The translations under genes were made by a program, and so were the position numbers. A stretch of DNA of 64,000 bases from Bacteriovoracaceae bacterium (GTDB lineage Bacteria; Bdellovibrionota; Bacteriovoracia; Bacteriovoracales; Bacteriovoracaceae), in NCBI GenBank assembly GCA_947446575.1, contig CANFHC010000017.1:1-64000 (forward strand), given 5' to 3'. Under the pieces are notes generated by a model that had not been told where the DNA came from, made no database searches, and saw only the letters and a list, made by a program, of their open reading frames with translations. Below, one piece after another: positions 50,078 to 59,355 of the stretch (positions are counted from its first letter, which is position 1; the number at the start of each line of letters is the position of its first letter).

Positions 50078-51097
50078 ATGCCAACAGATCACTTACAATA
50101 CCAAGCCACTTTAATGAAAGCCAATCGCGAAAGAAAGTGGGCGGCGATTCTCTCCCTAGCTCTTGGGGCAGTACTTCTTATTTTTAAATTTTATGCCTAC
50201 CATATTACTAATTCTCAATCGATTTTTTCTGATGCCCTTGAAAGTATCGTTAATGTTGTTGCTGGCTTAATTACCGTTATAGTTATTGTTATTGCTGCTA
50301 AACCTGCCGATAAAGATCACCCGTATGGTCATGGGAAAATAGAAAGTATTGCTTCTACTTTTGAAGGTGGTGCAATTTTACTTGCAGGTATTTTGATAAT
50401 TATCCAGGCTGTTCAAGTTTTTGCTCATGGAGTAGAAATAAAAGAATTAGATTCTGGATTAATCATTGTTCTCGGAGCAGGGATAATTAATGGGATCCTT
50501 GGTTTCTTTTTATTTAACCGCGGAAAAAAACTTTATTCAGAAGCATTAAAATCAAGTGGGATTCACTTGATGACAGACACACTTACAAGTATTGGCGTTG
50601 TGGCCGGTTTACTCTTAGTAAAATACACTGGATTAAGCTGGATCGATCCTGTCATTGCTGCAATCTTTGGTGCAATGCTGGCGTTTGCTGGTGGAAAAAT
50701 TCTTATTCGTTCTGGATATATTTTAGTTGATGCTCACGACGTCGACACAATCAAACTCATTGCAAAACTTTTTGAAAAACATTACCGTCCCGGAGTTATT
50801 CAAATTCACTTCACTCGTGTTATTAGAAGTGGAAGCTACCATCATATTGATTGCCATATGGTCATTCCAGAATTTTGGACAGTCGTAGAAGCCCACGATT
50901 TTAGTGAGCGATTTGAAAAAAGTATTATTCAAGATTATCCAGTTGATGGAGAGTTTCACATTCACCATGATCCATGCCGTAGAGCTTTTTGTGAGTCGTG
51001 TGAACTATTAAATTGTCCTATCAGGCAAGCTGAGTTTAAAAAGAGAGAAGTACTCACGTTTGATGAGATCACTGCTCCAATGGATTACAAACAATAA
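50078..51097 (+). CDS. Cation diffusion facilitator (CDF) transporter
   Basis: A 339-residue metal/proton antiporter with six transmembrane helices in residues about 20-215. Metal-binding Asp52 lies in SIFSDALESIVN, the TM2/3 loop holds HPYGHGK (81-87), and TM5 has MTDTLTSIG. The C-terminal cytoplasmic domain ends in HIHHDPCRRAFCESCELLNC, where the last 45 residues carry four Cys, an unusual metal-binding tail. It is 6 bases after copA and thus in the copper operon, though CDFs normally move Zn, Fe, Co or Mn. Confidence 0.85.
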   Translation: MPTDHLQYQATLMKANRERKWAAILSLALGAVLLIFKFYAYHITNSQSIFSDALESIVNVVAGLITVIVIVIAAKPADKDHPYGHGKIESIASTFEGGAILLAGILIIIQAVQVFAHGVEIKELDSGLIIVLGAGIINGILGFFLFNRGKKLYSEALKSSGIHLMTDTLTSIGVVAGLLLVKYTGLSWIDPVIAAIFGAMLAFAGGKILIRSGYILVDAHDVDTIKLIAKLFEKHYRPGVIQIHFTRVIRSGSYHHIDCHMVIPEFWTVVEAHDFSERFEKSIIQDYPVDGEFHIHHDPCRRAFCESCELLNCPIRQAEFKKREVLTFDEITAPMDYKQ

Positions 51098-51098
51098 A

Positions 51099-51308
51099 TT
51101 ATTTTTTTTGAGCTTTTATATTAATAGCAGCTTCATACTGCTTCAAGATATCAGAATCAATTTCAGTAGCTGGAATAGACTTGATCGACTTCATAGAATT
51201 TTTCATTTCATCGCAAGCGTGAATTCCACCGTCCCCGTTGATAGGCTTATTGCGTCCGGCTTCTTTCATCCAAGTAATCTCTTTGCTACAAAATTTACAG
51301 CGGGCCAT
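51099..51308 (-). CDS. Small zinc-ribbon-like protein
   Basis: A 69-residue protein with a CxxC (MARCKFCSKE) and a later HAC, enough for one zinc site (Cys4, Cys7, His30, Cys32). IKSIPATEIDSDILKQYEAA forms a helical tail. AGGATC lies before the ATG. The family is not recognised; it could bind nucleic acid or protein. It converges on the CDF gene with one base between stops and is divergent from serS. Confidence 0.65.
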   Translation of the reverse strand: MARCKFCSKEITWMKEAGRNKPINGDGGIHACDEMKNSMKSIKSIPATEIDSDILKQYEAAINIKAQKK

Positions 51309-51382
51309 ATTGATCCTTTTTTCTATACAAAATTCTGCTTCTTAGGGCAAAATAGGTCTGTCGATTATAACAAGGGATTACC

Positions 51383-52654
51383 ATGCTAGATATTAAATTC
51401 ATCAGAGAAAATTCTGACATTGTTAAAAAAGCCTGCCAGGTTAAAAATATTACTCTCGATATTGATTCACTTTTGGCCATTGATAAAGAATTGTCGACTT
51501 TGAAGACTGAAGAACAAAACCTTTTAACTCAGAAGAACGCAATAACCGCGAAGATTCCTAAGGCATCTGCACAAGAGAGACCAACTCTTATTGCTGAGTC
51601 AAAAGGATTGGATGAAGCAGCAAAAAACCTTAAACCTCGCACAGATGAGCTAGACGAAAAGCTAAAATCGATTATGTATCTCGTTCCTCAAATACCTTCT
51701 CCGAAGGCACCATTAGGTAAAGACGATAGTGATAACATAGAAATCAAAAAATTTGGAACTCTTCCTAAATTTGATTTCACACCTCTTGATCACGTTCAAC
51801 TTTTAGAAAAACAAAATTGGGCCGACTTTGAACGAATCGCAAAAGTGTCAGGTTCTCGTTCATATTCACTTCGAAATGAAATGGTTTTAGTTGAAATGGC
51901 GATGCACAGAATGGCCATGGATAAATTAATGGCAAAAGGTTTTAATCTTGTTTCAGTGCCGGCCTTTGCTCGTGAAGAGGCCCTTTATGGTACGGGACAT
52001 TTTCCAAATGGAAGAGATCAAGCTTACTATGTTCCAGAACATAATCTTTACTTAGCAGGAACTGCTGAAGTTCAAATCAATTCACTTCACGCTGGAGAGA
52101 TTTTAAAAGAAAGTGATTTGCCCATTTTATACGCTGGATACTCACCATGCTTTAGAAGTGAGGCGGGATCTTACGGACGAGATGTTCGAGGCCTTATTCG
52201 CGTTCACCAATTTATGAAAGTAGAACAATTTGTCATCTGTAAAAATGATGCTGGTGAATCTGAAAAATGGCATCAAAAATTACTTGAGACCTCTGAAGAA
52301 ATCGTTCAAGACTTAGAACTTCCCTATAGAATAGTAGAGTGCTGTACTGGGGACATGGGGACAGGAAAAGTTCGTATGTACGATGTTGAAGCATGGGTTC
52401 CCTCAGAACAAAAATACAGGGAAACTCACTCGTGTTCGTCATTACATGATTGGCAAGCAAGAAGAACTCAAACTCGCTATAGAGATGGTGATAACAAAGT
52501 TCAATACGTTCACACTCTAAATAATACAGCAATAGCGACACCAAGAATTCTAGTTCCTTTTTTAGAAAATCATCAATTGGCAGATGGAAGAATTAAAATT
52601 CCTAAAAAACTTCAGCCTTACCTTGATGGAAAAACGGTGATTGGTAAGGCTTAA
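51383..52654 (+). CDS. serS: Seryl-tRNA synthetase
   Basis: A 423-residue class II aminoacyl-tRNA synthetase. The N-terminal coiled coil (about 25-105) that grips the long variable arm of tRNA-Ser is followed by the class II core: motif 1 around the dimer interface, motif 2 in FRSEAGSYGRDVRGLIRVHQ with its Arg, and motif 3 in NNTAIATPRILVPFLENHQ. Length is normal. No T-box leader is visible in the 74-base gap upstream. Confidence 0.95.
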   Translation: MLDIKFIRENSDIVKKACQVKNITLDIDSLLAIDKELSTLKTEEQNLLTQKNAITAKIPKASAQERPTLIAESKGLDEAAKNLKPRTDELDEKLKSIMYLVPQIPSPKAPLGKDDSDNIEIKKFGTLPKFDFTPLDHVQLLEKQNWADFERIAKVSGSRSYSLRNEMVLVEMAMHRMAMDKLMAKGFNLVSVPAFAREEALYGTGHFPNGRDQAYYVPEHNLYLAGTAEVQINSLHAGEILKESDLPILYAGYSPCFRSEAGSYGRDVRGLIRVHQFMKVEQFVICKNDAGESEKWHQKLLETSEEIVQDLELPYRIVECCTGDMGTGKVRMYDVEAWVPSEQKYRETHSCSSLHDWQARRTQTRYRDGDNKVQYVHTLNNTAIATPRILVPFLENHQLADGRIKIPKKLQPYLDGKTVIGKA

Positions 52655-52667
52655 GCTTTAAATTTTT

Positions 52668-53075
52668 TTATGGACGTTGACTAATAGCTCTGCTGATTTC
52701 TGAGTAATTAGAATTCACACAGCTAATAAAAGAGAAGTCTAAATTCTTTTGATCAAAATTATAACAATTTTGAAGATAGATATTGTTGTCTAAAATGCGT
52801 GCAGCTTCTCTAAAGCCAGAATTCACACAGCTTGTGAATGAAAAGCTGACTTCATCACCATAGTTCGCGCAATAGGAAAAGTAGCCACCAATTTCACGAC
52901 CCACACTTGAAAAATTATTATTCACACAACTTTGAAAAGAGAAATTAACTCCGGCTCCGTAGTTTGAGCAATAACTAAGATAAATATTGGCTTTGTCGTC
53001 ACGATTGTCTTCGGCCAAAGCACTAAAAGAAACTAAAGCCATGAGTAGAGCGAATAGAGTGATTGTGAATTTCAT
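52668..53075 (-). CDS. Secreted triple Cys-repeat protein
   Basis: A 135-residue protein with a signal peptide (1-21, ending LAE). The mature part consists almost wholly of three tandem repeats of about 33-35 residues (31-63, 64-98, 99-131), each of the form YxxYC-N(Y/F)-x-FSFxSCVN. Each has two cysteines with 13-14 residues between (36/50, 69/83, 104/119), so each repeat could close one disulfide. No family is recognised. It overlaps the epimerase gene upstream by four bases (ATGA), so they are co-translated. Confidence 0.7.
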   Translation of the reverse strand: MKFTITLFALLMALVSFSALAEDNRDDKANIYLSYCSNYGAGVNFSFQSCVNNNFSSVGREIGGYFSYCANYGDEVSFSFTSCVNSGFREAARILDNNIYLQNCYNFDQKNLDFSFISCVNSNYSEISRAISQRP

Positions 53076-53833
53076 AACGCCTCCGTTTTGTAGGTTATTC
53101 CTAAAAGTCTTTTTGATTTATCATTACTAATTTTAGTTGGAAGATATGTTTCTTGTTTTGAGACGCTGGTAAATTGAGGAGGAGCAAGATTTAATTTTTT
53201 GGCAAGTTCAGTGTAATAATCTTTTTTTAAAATTCTCAAATCATTTACTAAATTAAAATCTTCACCGAAAAGATTTAATTCTACTATTTTTGAGATAGCT
53301 TCTACGCAGTCATCTCGATGCACTAGATGTAAAAATTCGTCTCCAGTTGAAATACCAGTTCTTCCTGCGAGGAAATAAACTGGATGGCGAGTACCAGCAA
53401 AGAGTCCACCAGGTCTTACGATAGAAATATGTTTAAATCTTTTTTTCAAATAAGATTCTGACTCTCGTAGAACTTGTGCGTTCGGAGAATTGGGATCGAA
53501 CGAAGAATTTTCATCAACGATGCCCTGGAGTTTTCCGTAGACAGCCGTTGAACTAATAAAAATTATTTTTGTATTACTATCAATAAAGTTAAAAAAAGTT
53601 TCAACTTCATTTAACCCCATTGGGGGAATGGTGTAGATTAATACAGGTGAAGAAGTGAGCAGTTCAGATGGTTGTTCTTGGGTGACATCAAATGAGAAGA
53701 TGTTATTTCCATCAACGATATTTTCATTAGATTTAGTTGTCCCAATTACTTTGTGACCTAATGCGCTTAATTTTTCACAAAGAGGTCCACCAAGCCAACC
53801 AATACCAATTAATGTAATTTGCTCTTTCTTCAT
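53072..53833 (-). CDS. NAD(P)-dependent epimerase/dehydratase-like protein
   Basis: A 253-residue short-chain-type Rossmann protein of the YeeZ-like group. The nucleotide-binding motif is LIGIGWLGGPLCEKL at the N-terminus. The later ISSTAVYGKLQG carries the usual S/T-S-x-V-Y-G motif, but the YxxxK catalytic pair is replaced (the helix reads RESESYLKKRF). Substrate and direction are unknown; a sugar-nucleotide or steroid-like ketone is possible. It is followed by the Cys-repeat gene, overlapping by four bases. Confidence 0.75.
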   Translation of the reverse strand: MKKEQITLIGIGWLGGPLCEKLSALGHKVIGTTKSNENIVDGNNIFSFDVTQEQPSELLTSSPVLIYTIPPMGLNEVETFFNFIDSNTKIIFISSTAVYGKLQGIVDENSSFDPNSPNAQVLRESESYLKKRFKHISIVRPGGLFAGTRHPVYFLAGRTGISTGDEFLHLVHRDDCVEAISKIVELNLFGEDFNLVNDLRILKKDYYTELAKKLNLAPPQFTSVSKQETYLPTKISNDKSKRLLGITYKTEAL

Positions 53834-53892
53834 ATGATCGTATAATAAACCAACTTTACTCTCATTGACGACACTTATAGAAAGGATCCACC

Positions 53893-54318
53893 ATGAAAAA
53901 AATGTTTATTTTGCTTCTATCTCTTATAGCTTTTAATTCTTACGCTTTTAGTGACCCAAAAGTAGGTGGAGTAATTACTCTTGCCCGTGGGATGGAAAAA
54001 AATCTAACGACTAATGGCGTGCTCTATGTCATTGCTAAGAAAGCAGGTCCAGACTCAGGGCTAAATGACCATACACCTCCGTTGGCAGTTGTACGCATTG
54101 AAAACCCGAAATTTCCTCAGGCCTTTGTTATCACACCAAAAAATGTCATGGTTCCAGGAACCCCTTTTGAAGGTCCAGTACATGTGATTGCTCGCTATTC
54201 ACCAAATGGAGATGCAATTAGTAAGTCGGGAGCGATTGAAGGAATAGATCCTAAATTTCCCTCGAGTGAATTGGGAAATAAAAATATGGCGATTGTTTTA
54301 AAAAATCTTTTAAAATAA
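53893..54318 (+). CDS. Exported CcmI C-terminal-like domain protein
   Basis: A 141-residue protein with a signal peptide (1-18, ending SYA). The mature part resembles the periplasmic C-terminal domain of the cytochrome c biogenesis factor CcmI/CycH: VLYVIAKKAGPDSG, PPLAVVRIENPKFPQAFVI, PGTPFEGPVHVIARYSPNGD and a final acidic/Gly pattern. CcmI holds apocytochrome c for heme attachment, but here the TPR part is missing, so it may have a different client. It directly abuts the next gene (stop followed by ATG). Confidence 0.65.
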   Translation: MKKMFILLLSLIAFNSYAFSDPKVGGVITLARGMEKNLTTNGVLYVIAKKAGPDSGLNDHTPPLAVVRIENPKFPQAFVITPKNVMVPGTPFEGPVHVIARYSPNGDAISKSGAIEGIDPKFPSSELGNKNMAIVLKNLLK

Positions 54319-54945
54319 ATGAATCTTTCTCTTTTTCCAAAAAATGAAGAATGGGGAACAGGAGATGAAGCCTTAGATGGTAGGCTTTCTGCGGCACTTA
54401 AAAAAGCAGCAGAAAATTTATCTCTCAAAACTATTTCTGATTTTTATATCTTTGGCGTGAGTTTAAAACCTAGGGCCTATAATCCAGCTCTCTCAGTAAC
54501 GATTGAGTTAGTGACAAAGGCCCTGTTGTACAATTTTGATCCCTTTTCAGCGAATGATTTACTTTTAAAAAAACTAAAAGGACATTATGAACATAAAATA
54601 AAAAAACGTTTTCACTTAAGAGACGTTGAACTTATTACTAACGAACTGAAAAAAAATCATAAGTATAGATATCAAAATCAAATTGATTTCTCTTTTACTC
54701 CTCAAGTTGAAGTTGAACGAAATCCTTTTATCCAGTATGAGTTAATCAAATCTCCATTTGATATGACGGCTAAAATAATCTTCAAAGAGTTTAAATTTTT
54801 TTTAAATGGTGAGAATACAAAAGAAAATTATCATGATGATCTTTTTGTAGAATTAAAATTAGGCGAGAGTATTCTTCTTATCGAAAATTTTGCGGAAATT
54901 TGGTACGATAATGATCAAATCTTTTCATTGAATCTAATCTCATAG
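54319..54945 (+). CDS. Unrecognised 208-residue protein
   Basis: Its ATG follows the previous stop without a gap, so it is co-transcribed with the CcmI-like gene and perhaps with tldD 21 bases later. The protein is soluble, with basic segments (LKKLKGHYEHKIKKRFHLRD) and many Phe/Tyr residues. There is no signal peptide, membrane helix or Cys. Residues near the C-terminus are acidic and beta-rich. No motif or family is recognised. Confidence 0.6.
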   Translation: MNLSLFPKNEEWGTGDEALDGRLSAALKKAAENLSLKTISDFYIFGVSLKPRAYNPALSVTIELVTKALLYNFDPFSANDLLLKKLKGHYEHKIKKRFHLRDVELITNELKKNHKYRYQNQIDFSFTPQVEVERNPFIQYELIKSPFDMTAKIIFKEFKFFLNGENTKENYHDDLFVELKLGESILLIENFAEIWYDNDQIFSLNLIS

Positions 54946-54966
54946 TAAAAAGCCCAGGAGGCGACC

Positions 54967-56328
54967 ATGAATATTAAAAACATTTTAGATCAATTAGATC
55001 TAAAAAAGTTTCCTTGTCATTTTCTCGATGTGCGAATTGAGCGAACTCAATCAAGTCATTTTATGTTTCAAAATGGCGAGCTTACAGGGACAGGAGAGAA
55101 GCCAGTTTTAGGTGCATTCATAAGGCTTTATCAAAATAGCCTTTGGTATTATTCGTCTACGACGGCCGTCACAGAGTTGGAAAAAGAAATTACCAAATTA
55201 ATTTCAGAAACGTCTCACATACCTAAGCCTAATACATATACACTTCCACCAAACAATGGTGTTCATCACTTAATCAATAAAAGTGAGAATGATTTTTCAA
55301 AAATTCCGTTGGATCAAAAAGTAAAATTAGGCGAGCACTACCTACCACTTTTAAAAAAAATAATTAATGTCAAAGATTCTCGCATCGCTTATACCGATGT
55401 TTATAAAGAAAAATTTTATAAATCATCAGTAGGAACTGAATTTTCTTATGATTTCAATCAAGCAGGATTCAGATTTGGTTGTACATTAAAAAGTGGTGAA
55501 GAACTCTTTAGTGATGGCTTTAAAAAGTACGTTTCAAAATTCTCTGATCTAAGCAATATGGAATCTGAAATATTGGCATATTTTGAAGAAGCGCAGAAGT
55601 TTTTAACGGCAAAAAATGTTGAACCTGGTAAGTATAAAGTCGTTCTCTCTCCAGAAATTACCGGAGTCTTCACTCATGAATCTTTTGGTCATAAGTCTGA
55701 AGCAGATTTTATGATGGGGGATCCTGAGGCCACAAAAGAATGGAAGCTTGGAAGTATGATTGGATCCAGCTGTCTTTCTATCGTCGACTATGGAAACCAT
55801 GACAACACTTCCGGTTGGTGTCCGATAGACGACGAAGGAACTCTGGCTCAAAAAAATTATCTTATTAAAGATGGCGTGCTAACAGGACGCTTACATTCAA
55901 CTCACACCGCAAATGTTTTAGAAGAAAAATCTACAGGAAATGCTCGCGCGCTTAATTTTGAATATGAACCTATCGTGCGTATGACTTCAACTTATATTGA
56001 AGGTGGAAAAACACCTTTTAATGAACTATTAAAGCGTGCTGAAGGTGGATTGTATTTTTATAATTTTAAGCACGGCTCAGGAGGAAGTACTTTTACAATT
56101 GCTCCGGTTCGAGCCTACAGAATTAAAGATGGAAAATTGGCCGAACCCGTTCGCGTCTCAGTTATGTCAGGAACAGTTTTTGAAACATTAAAAAAAATTG
56201 AAGCCTGTGGCGATGATTTTCACTTGGAGAGTTCAGCTTTTGGGGGATGTGGAAAAATGGAGCAAGCTCCACTTCCAGTTGCTGATGGTGGTCCTTCAAT
56301 TCTTGTAAACGAAATGCAAATTAGCTAA
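54967..56328 (+). CDS. tldD: Metalloprotease subunit TldD
   Basis: A 453-residue zinc protease subunit. The active-site motif HESFGH (in FTHESFGHKSEADF, about residues 235-240) supplies two zinc ligands; a later Cys/His segment (SAFGGCGKMEQAPLPV) completes the family pattern. TldD with TldE degrades unfolded or hydrophobic peptides and processes some peptide antibiotics. AGGAGG lies just before the ATG. It is 11 bases upstream of its partner gene. Confidence 0.9.
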   Translation: MNIKNILDQLDLKKFPCHFLDVRIERTQSSHFMFQNGELTGTGEKPVLGAFIRLYQNSLWYYSSTTAVTELEKEITKLISETSHIPKPNTYTLPPNNGVHHLINKSENDFSKIPLDQKVKLGEHYLPLLKKIINVKDSRIAYTDVYKEKFYKSSVGTEFSYDFNQAGFRFGCTLKSGEELFSDGFKKYVSKFSDLSNMESEILAYFEEAQKFLTAKNVEPGKYKVVLSPEITGVFTHESFGHKSEADFMMGDPEATKEWKLGSMIGSSCLSIVDYGNHDNTSGWCPIDDEGTLAQKNYLIKDGVLTGRLHSTHTANVLEEKSTGNARALNFEYEPIVRMTSTYIEGGKTPFNELLKRAEGGLYFYNFKHGSGGSTFTIAPVRAYRIKDGKLAEPVRVSVMSGTVFETLKKIEACGDDFHLESSAFGGCGKMEQAPLPVADGGPSILVNEMQIS

Positions 56329-56339
56329 GAGGGGATTTT

Positions 56340-57584
56340 ATGAAACACGATATTTTAACAACTAATGAAGAGTCACTTTCGATTGAAGTTATCGCTGGAA
56401 AAATAAACTCCAGTCGATTTAAAAATATTACAAAAAAGGGTGCTCGGATTTTTGACAATGGAAAAATATATTCGAATTCTTTTGTAGGTGAAATTGCTGA
56501 CCTTGAATTATTAAAAAAAGGAACTGAAGCAAAAGAAAAAGTTGGAGTAGGGATTCCATTTGATTACTCAATACCTTTAAATCCTCAACTGAAAATTGAA
56601 GATACAGAAAGTATGAAAGCCCCGCTTTCGTCGATTAACGAGGCCATTGAATTAACTCAAGAGCGATTATCGAAATATTTTAATGATTTTGTCTTCAATG
56701 GAAAATTTCAGCGCAGTATTCACTCTAGAAAAATGATTAATAGTGAAGGAATGCTATTAGAGAGGAAATTTGCTCATAATGAATGGCACTATCTTTTTAA
56801 ACAAGTTGGCTCTCCAAATTTATTCGATGGGTATTTTGAAGAAAGTGGAAAAAAATTAAACATTAAAGATGTGTTAGATAAATGCATTCCGTATTTAGAA
56901 GCCTATAAGAATGAAATAAAATTTACCGCTGGAAAATATCCTGTCATTTTTATTGAAAATGGGCAGCTAATGGGAAAATTAGCTGAATCTCTCATTGCTG
57001 AAAAGTATTGTGAAGGCTCAGCTCTTTACAGCGGAAAATTAAATCAAAAACTTTTTTCTTCCGATTTTTCTTTATACGACGTAAATCACTCACCAGATCA
57101 TGGCCTCTATAGAAAATTTGATGGTGAAGGAACAATTAGAGAACTCTCTCACTTACCACTCATTGAAAAAGGTGTGATGAAAAATATTATTGCTGATCTA
57201 AGAACGGCAAAAAAATATGGAGTTGAAGCCACTGGAAATGGCCAAAGAGGAACAGATTCGGCAGTAGGAACCAGCTTTAATAGTTTAGTCATTGGAGCAG
57301 GAAAAAGAAGTACTCAGGAGATCCTCAATTCTCTAGATGTATGCGTCGTAGTATTTATGGGGCATGGAGGCGACTTCACGGATAAAGGTGATTTTTCGAC
57401 ACCATTACATCTGTCTTTCCTTGTTAAAAAGGGAGAAATCATCGGACGCCTTCCGCAACTAACCGTGAAGACATCAACCGAAGAGATGTTTGGATCACGT
57501 TTACTAGAAATAGCTAGTGATGGGTTCCAGAAAAGTAACTTAGGACCATCGCTCTTTAGTGAAATGGATGTCTATCTCAATTAA
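56340..57584 (+). CDS. tldE: TldE/PmbA partner subunit
   Basis: A 414-residue homologue of TldD that lacks the HExxxH zinc motif, as expected for the non-catalytic TldE/PmbA partner. The C-terminal domain has ATGNGQRGTDSAVGTSFN, VVVFMGHGGDFTDKGDFSTP and IGRLPQLTVKTSTEEMFGS, all family features. It forms a heterodimer with TldD that shields the active site. GAGGGGA precedes the ATG. Confidence 0.85.
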   Translation: MKHDILTTNEESLSIEVIAGKINSSRFKNITKKGARIFDNGKIYSNSFVGEIADLELLKKGTEAKEKVGVGIPFDYSIPLNPQLKIEDTESMKAPLSSINEAIELTQERLSKYFNDFVFNGKFQRSIHSRKMINSEGMLLERKFAHNEWHYLFKQVGSPNLFDGYFEESGKKLNIKDVLDKCIPYLEAYKNEIKFTAGKYPVIFIENGQLMGKLAESLIAEKYCEGSALYSGKLNQKLFSSDFSLYDVNHSPDHGLYRKFDGEGTIRELSHLPLIEKGVMKNIIADLRTAKKYGVEATGNGQRGTDSAVGTSFNSLVIGAGKRSTQEILNSLDVCVVVFMGHGGDFTDKGDFSTPLHLSFLVKKGEIIGRLPQLTVKTSTEEMFGSRLLEIASDGFQKSNLGPSLFSEMDVYLN

Positions 57585-57630
57585 GAAAAATCGTTTTTAA
57601 AGCACTTCTTTTAATGTTAAATTTCAGGCC

Positions 57631-58755
57631 ATGAATCATGAATTTTACATGCAAAAAGCCTTCGATTTAGCACTCAAGGGATTGGGGCAAACTAGTCCTA
57701 ATCCTCTTGTAGGTGCTGTGCTTGTTCGCGACAATAAAATCATTGGGTCTGGTTTTCATCAAAAATATGGAAGTGCTCACGCTGAAGTGAATGCGATCGT
57801 TGATGCTCGTGCTCGTGGTGAATCTATAGAAGGGGCAATTCTTTATTGCAACTTAGAGCCCTGCTCACACACAAATAAACAAACTCCACCGTGTGCGCCA
57901 ATGATTGCGCTTGAAAAAATTTCTTGTGTCGTCATTTCCAATATTGATCCTAATCCAAGCGTTAGTGGGAGTGGAGTAGATCTCCTTCGCCAAAATGGAA
58001 TTGAAGTCATAACAGGAATTTTAGAAAACGAAGGAAAAATTTTAAACGAAGTATTTTTCAAGTTCATCACAAAGAAAATTCCTTTTATTCATCTAAAGAT
58101 GGCACAAACTCTTGATGGCAAAGTCGCGACATTAACTGGCGAATCAAAATATATTACAGGACCAGCTTCTTTATCTCGCGTTCATTCTCTTCGCCAAAAA
58201 TATGATTGCATAATGGTTGGTAGAAAAACTATTGAGATGGATAATCCAAGTCTCACAACAAGATCAGATGAATATGAAACTCTATCTCATCCGTTAAGAT
58301 TAGTTATTGGATCCTTGAGAGGATTAAATCATGATTGGAAAATTTTAACCGATGAATTTAAACGCAATACGATGATTGTCGCTACAGATGAAGAAGTGAG
58401 AAATAATCCGCTTATCGTGCGTTTTCTTGAAGCTCAAGGAGTTGCTCTTTTATCTGTTAAATCAACCCCAGAAGGTAAAATTGATTTAACAGCGATGCTT
58501 AAAAGTCTCGCTTCGCTAAAGATGACTTCTATTTTAATAGAAGGAGGGCCTACTCTTGCGAGTGAGTTTTTAAAAGCAGGTCTCATTGATAAAGTAAGTT
58601 TTTTTATTGCTCCAACATTATTAGGGAATGGAATTAATTCATTAAACGATTTAGGCATTTCAATGTTGAGTAATAAACTAGATTTAAAAAATCAAAAAAC
58701 AGAAATTTTAGGAAACGATATTTTAGTCGAAGGATATTTATGTTCACAGGCTTAA
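57631..58755 (+). CDS. ribD: Bifunctional diaminohydroxyphosphoribosylaminopyrimidine deaminase / reductase
   Basis: A 374-residue enzyme doing steps 2 and 3 of riboflavin synthesis. The N-terminal deaminase has HAEVNAI (His50, Glu52) and the zinc Cys pair in EPCSHTNKQTPPCAP (Cys78, Cys88). The C-terminal NADPH-dependent reductase (about 150-374) has MAQTLDGKVAT, DCIMVGRKTIEMDNPSLTTR and the ILIEGGPTLASEFL end. It is first in the operon and overlaps ribE by 16 bases. The 46-base upstream gap is too short for an FMN riboswitch. Confidence 0.95.
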   Translation: MNHEFYMQKAFDLALKGLGQTSPNPLVGAVLVRDNKIIGSGFHQKYGSAHAEVNAIVDARARGESIEGAILYCNLEPCSHTNKQTPPCAPMIALEKISCVVISNIDPNPSVSGSGVDLLRQNGIEVITGILENEGKILNEVFFKFITKKIPFIHLKMAQTLDGKVATLTGESKYITGPASLSRVHSLRQKYDCIMVGRKTIEMDNPSLTTRSDEYETLSHPLRLVIGSLRGLNHDWKILTDEFKRNTMIVATDEEVRNNPLIVRFLEAQGVALLSVKSTPEGKIDLTAMLKSLASLKMTSILIEGGPTLASEFLKAGLIDKVSFFIAPTLLGNGINSLNDLGISMLSNKLDLKNQKTEILGNDILVEGYLCSQA

Positions 58756-59354
58756 TTAAGGATATGGGCAGGGTAAAAAATGTTGTTGATAATCTCGAAG
58801 GAAAAATTTTTGAGATTGAAACTTCTCTAATTCCAGATATTGCTATCGATGATTCGGTTGCGGTCAATGGAGTATGTCTTACGGCAACGGCAGTTAATGA
58901 AAAAACTTTTACCATGCAAGCGGTTCATATAACTTTGGAAAAAACTAATTTAGGAGACTTGCAGGCGGACTCGATTGTCAACCTTGAGCTCGCTCTTAAA
59001 TACTCTGATCGTCTCGGTGGTCATTTAGTGCAAGGTCATGTGAATGCCACTGCCACTCTAAAAGAAATCAGCAATCGTGGAGAAAATTATAATCTCTGGT
59101 ATGAAATTCCAACTGAGTTAATGAAATTCATTTTCAAAGAAGGATCTATCGCTCTCGATGGAATAAGCCTAACAGTTGCGGACATAAAAGATAATTTAGT
59201 TATGGTGACGATTATTCCTCACACGTGGAACGAAACCCAAATCCATCATCAAAAGCTTGGATCACGAGTAAACGTTGAAGTTGATTCCAATGCGGAGATG
59301 ATGGCAAAATATTTAGACAGCATGTTTGAAAATTATATGAAGCAGAGAAAATAA
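58740..59354 (+). CDS. ribE: Riboflavin synthase, alpha subunit
   Basis: A 204-residue trimeric enzyme that dismutates two lumazine molecules to riboflavin and a pyrimidine. It has two similar halves, each starting with a typical motif (MFTGLIKDMG and LVQGHVNATAT), and lumazine-binding residues in VAVNGVCLTATAV and IALDGISLTVADI. The 16-base overlap with ribD implies translational coupling; ribBA follows after one base. Confidence 0.95.
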   Translation: MFTGLIKDMGRVKNVVDNLEGKIFEIETSLIPDIAIDDSVAVNGVCLTATAVNEKTFTMQAVHITLEKTNLGDLQADSIVNLELALKYSDRLGGHLVQGHVNATATLKEISNRGENYNLWYEIPTELMKFIFKEGSIALDGISLTVADIKDNLVMVTIIPHTWNETQIHHQKLGSRVNVEVDSNAEMMAKYLDSMFENYMKQRK

Positions 59355-59355
59355 A

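Noticed and set aside
51309-51382. T-box leader before serS
   Set aside because: The gap is 74 bases, with no terminator/antiterminator pair or T-box sequence.
54946-57631. FMN riboswitch before ribD
   Set aside because: The gaps upstream of tldD, tldE and ribD are 21, 11 and 46 bases and none shows the conserved RFN core.
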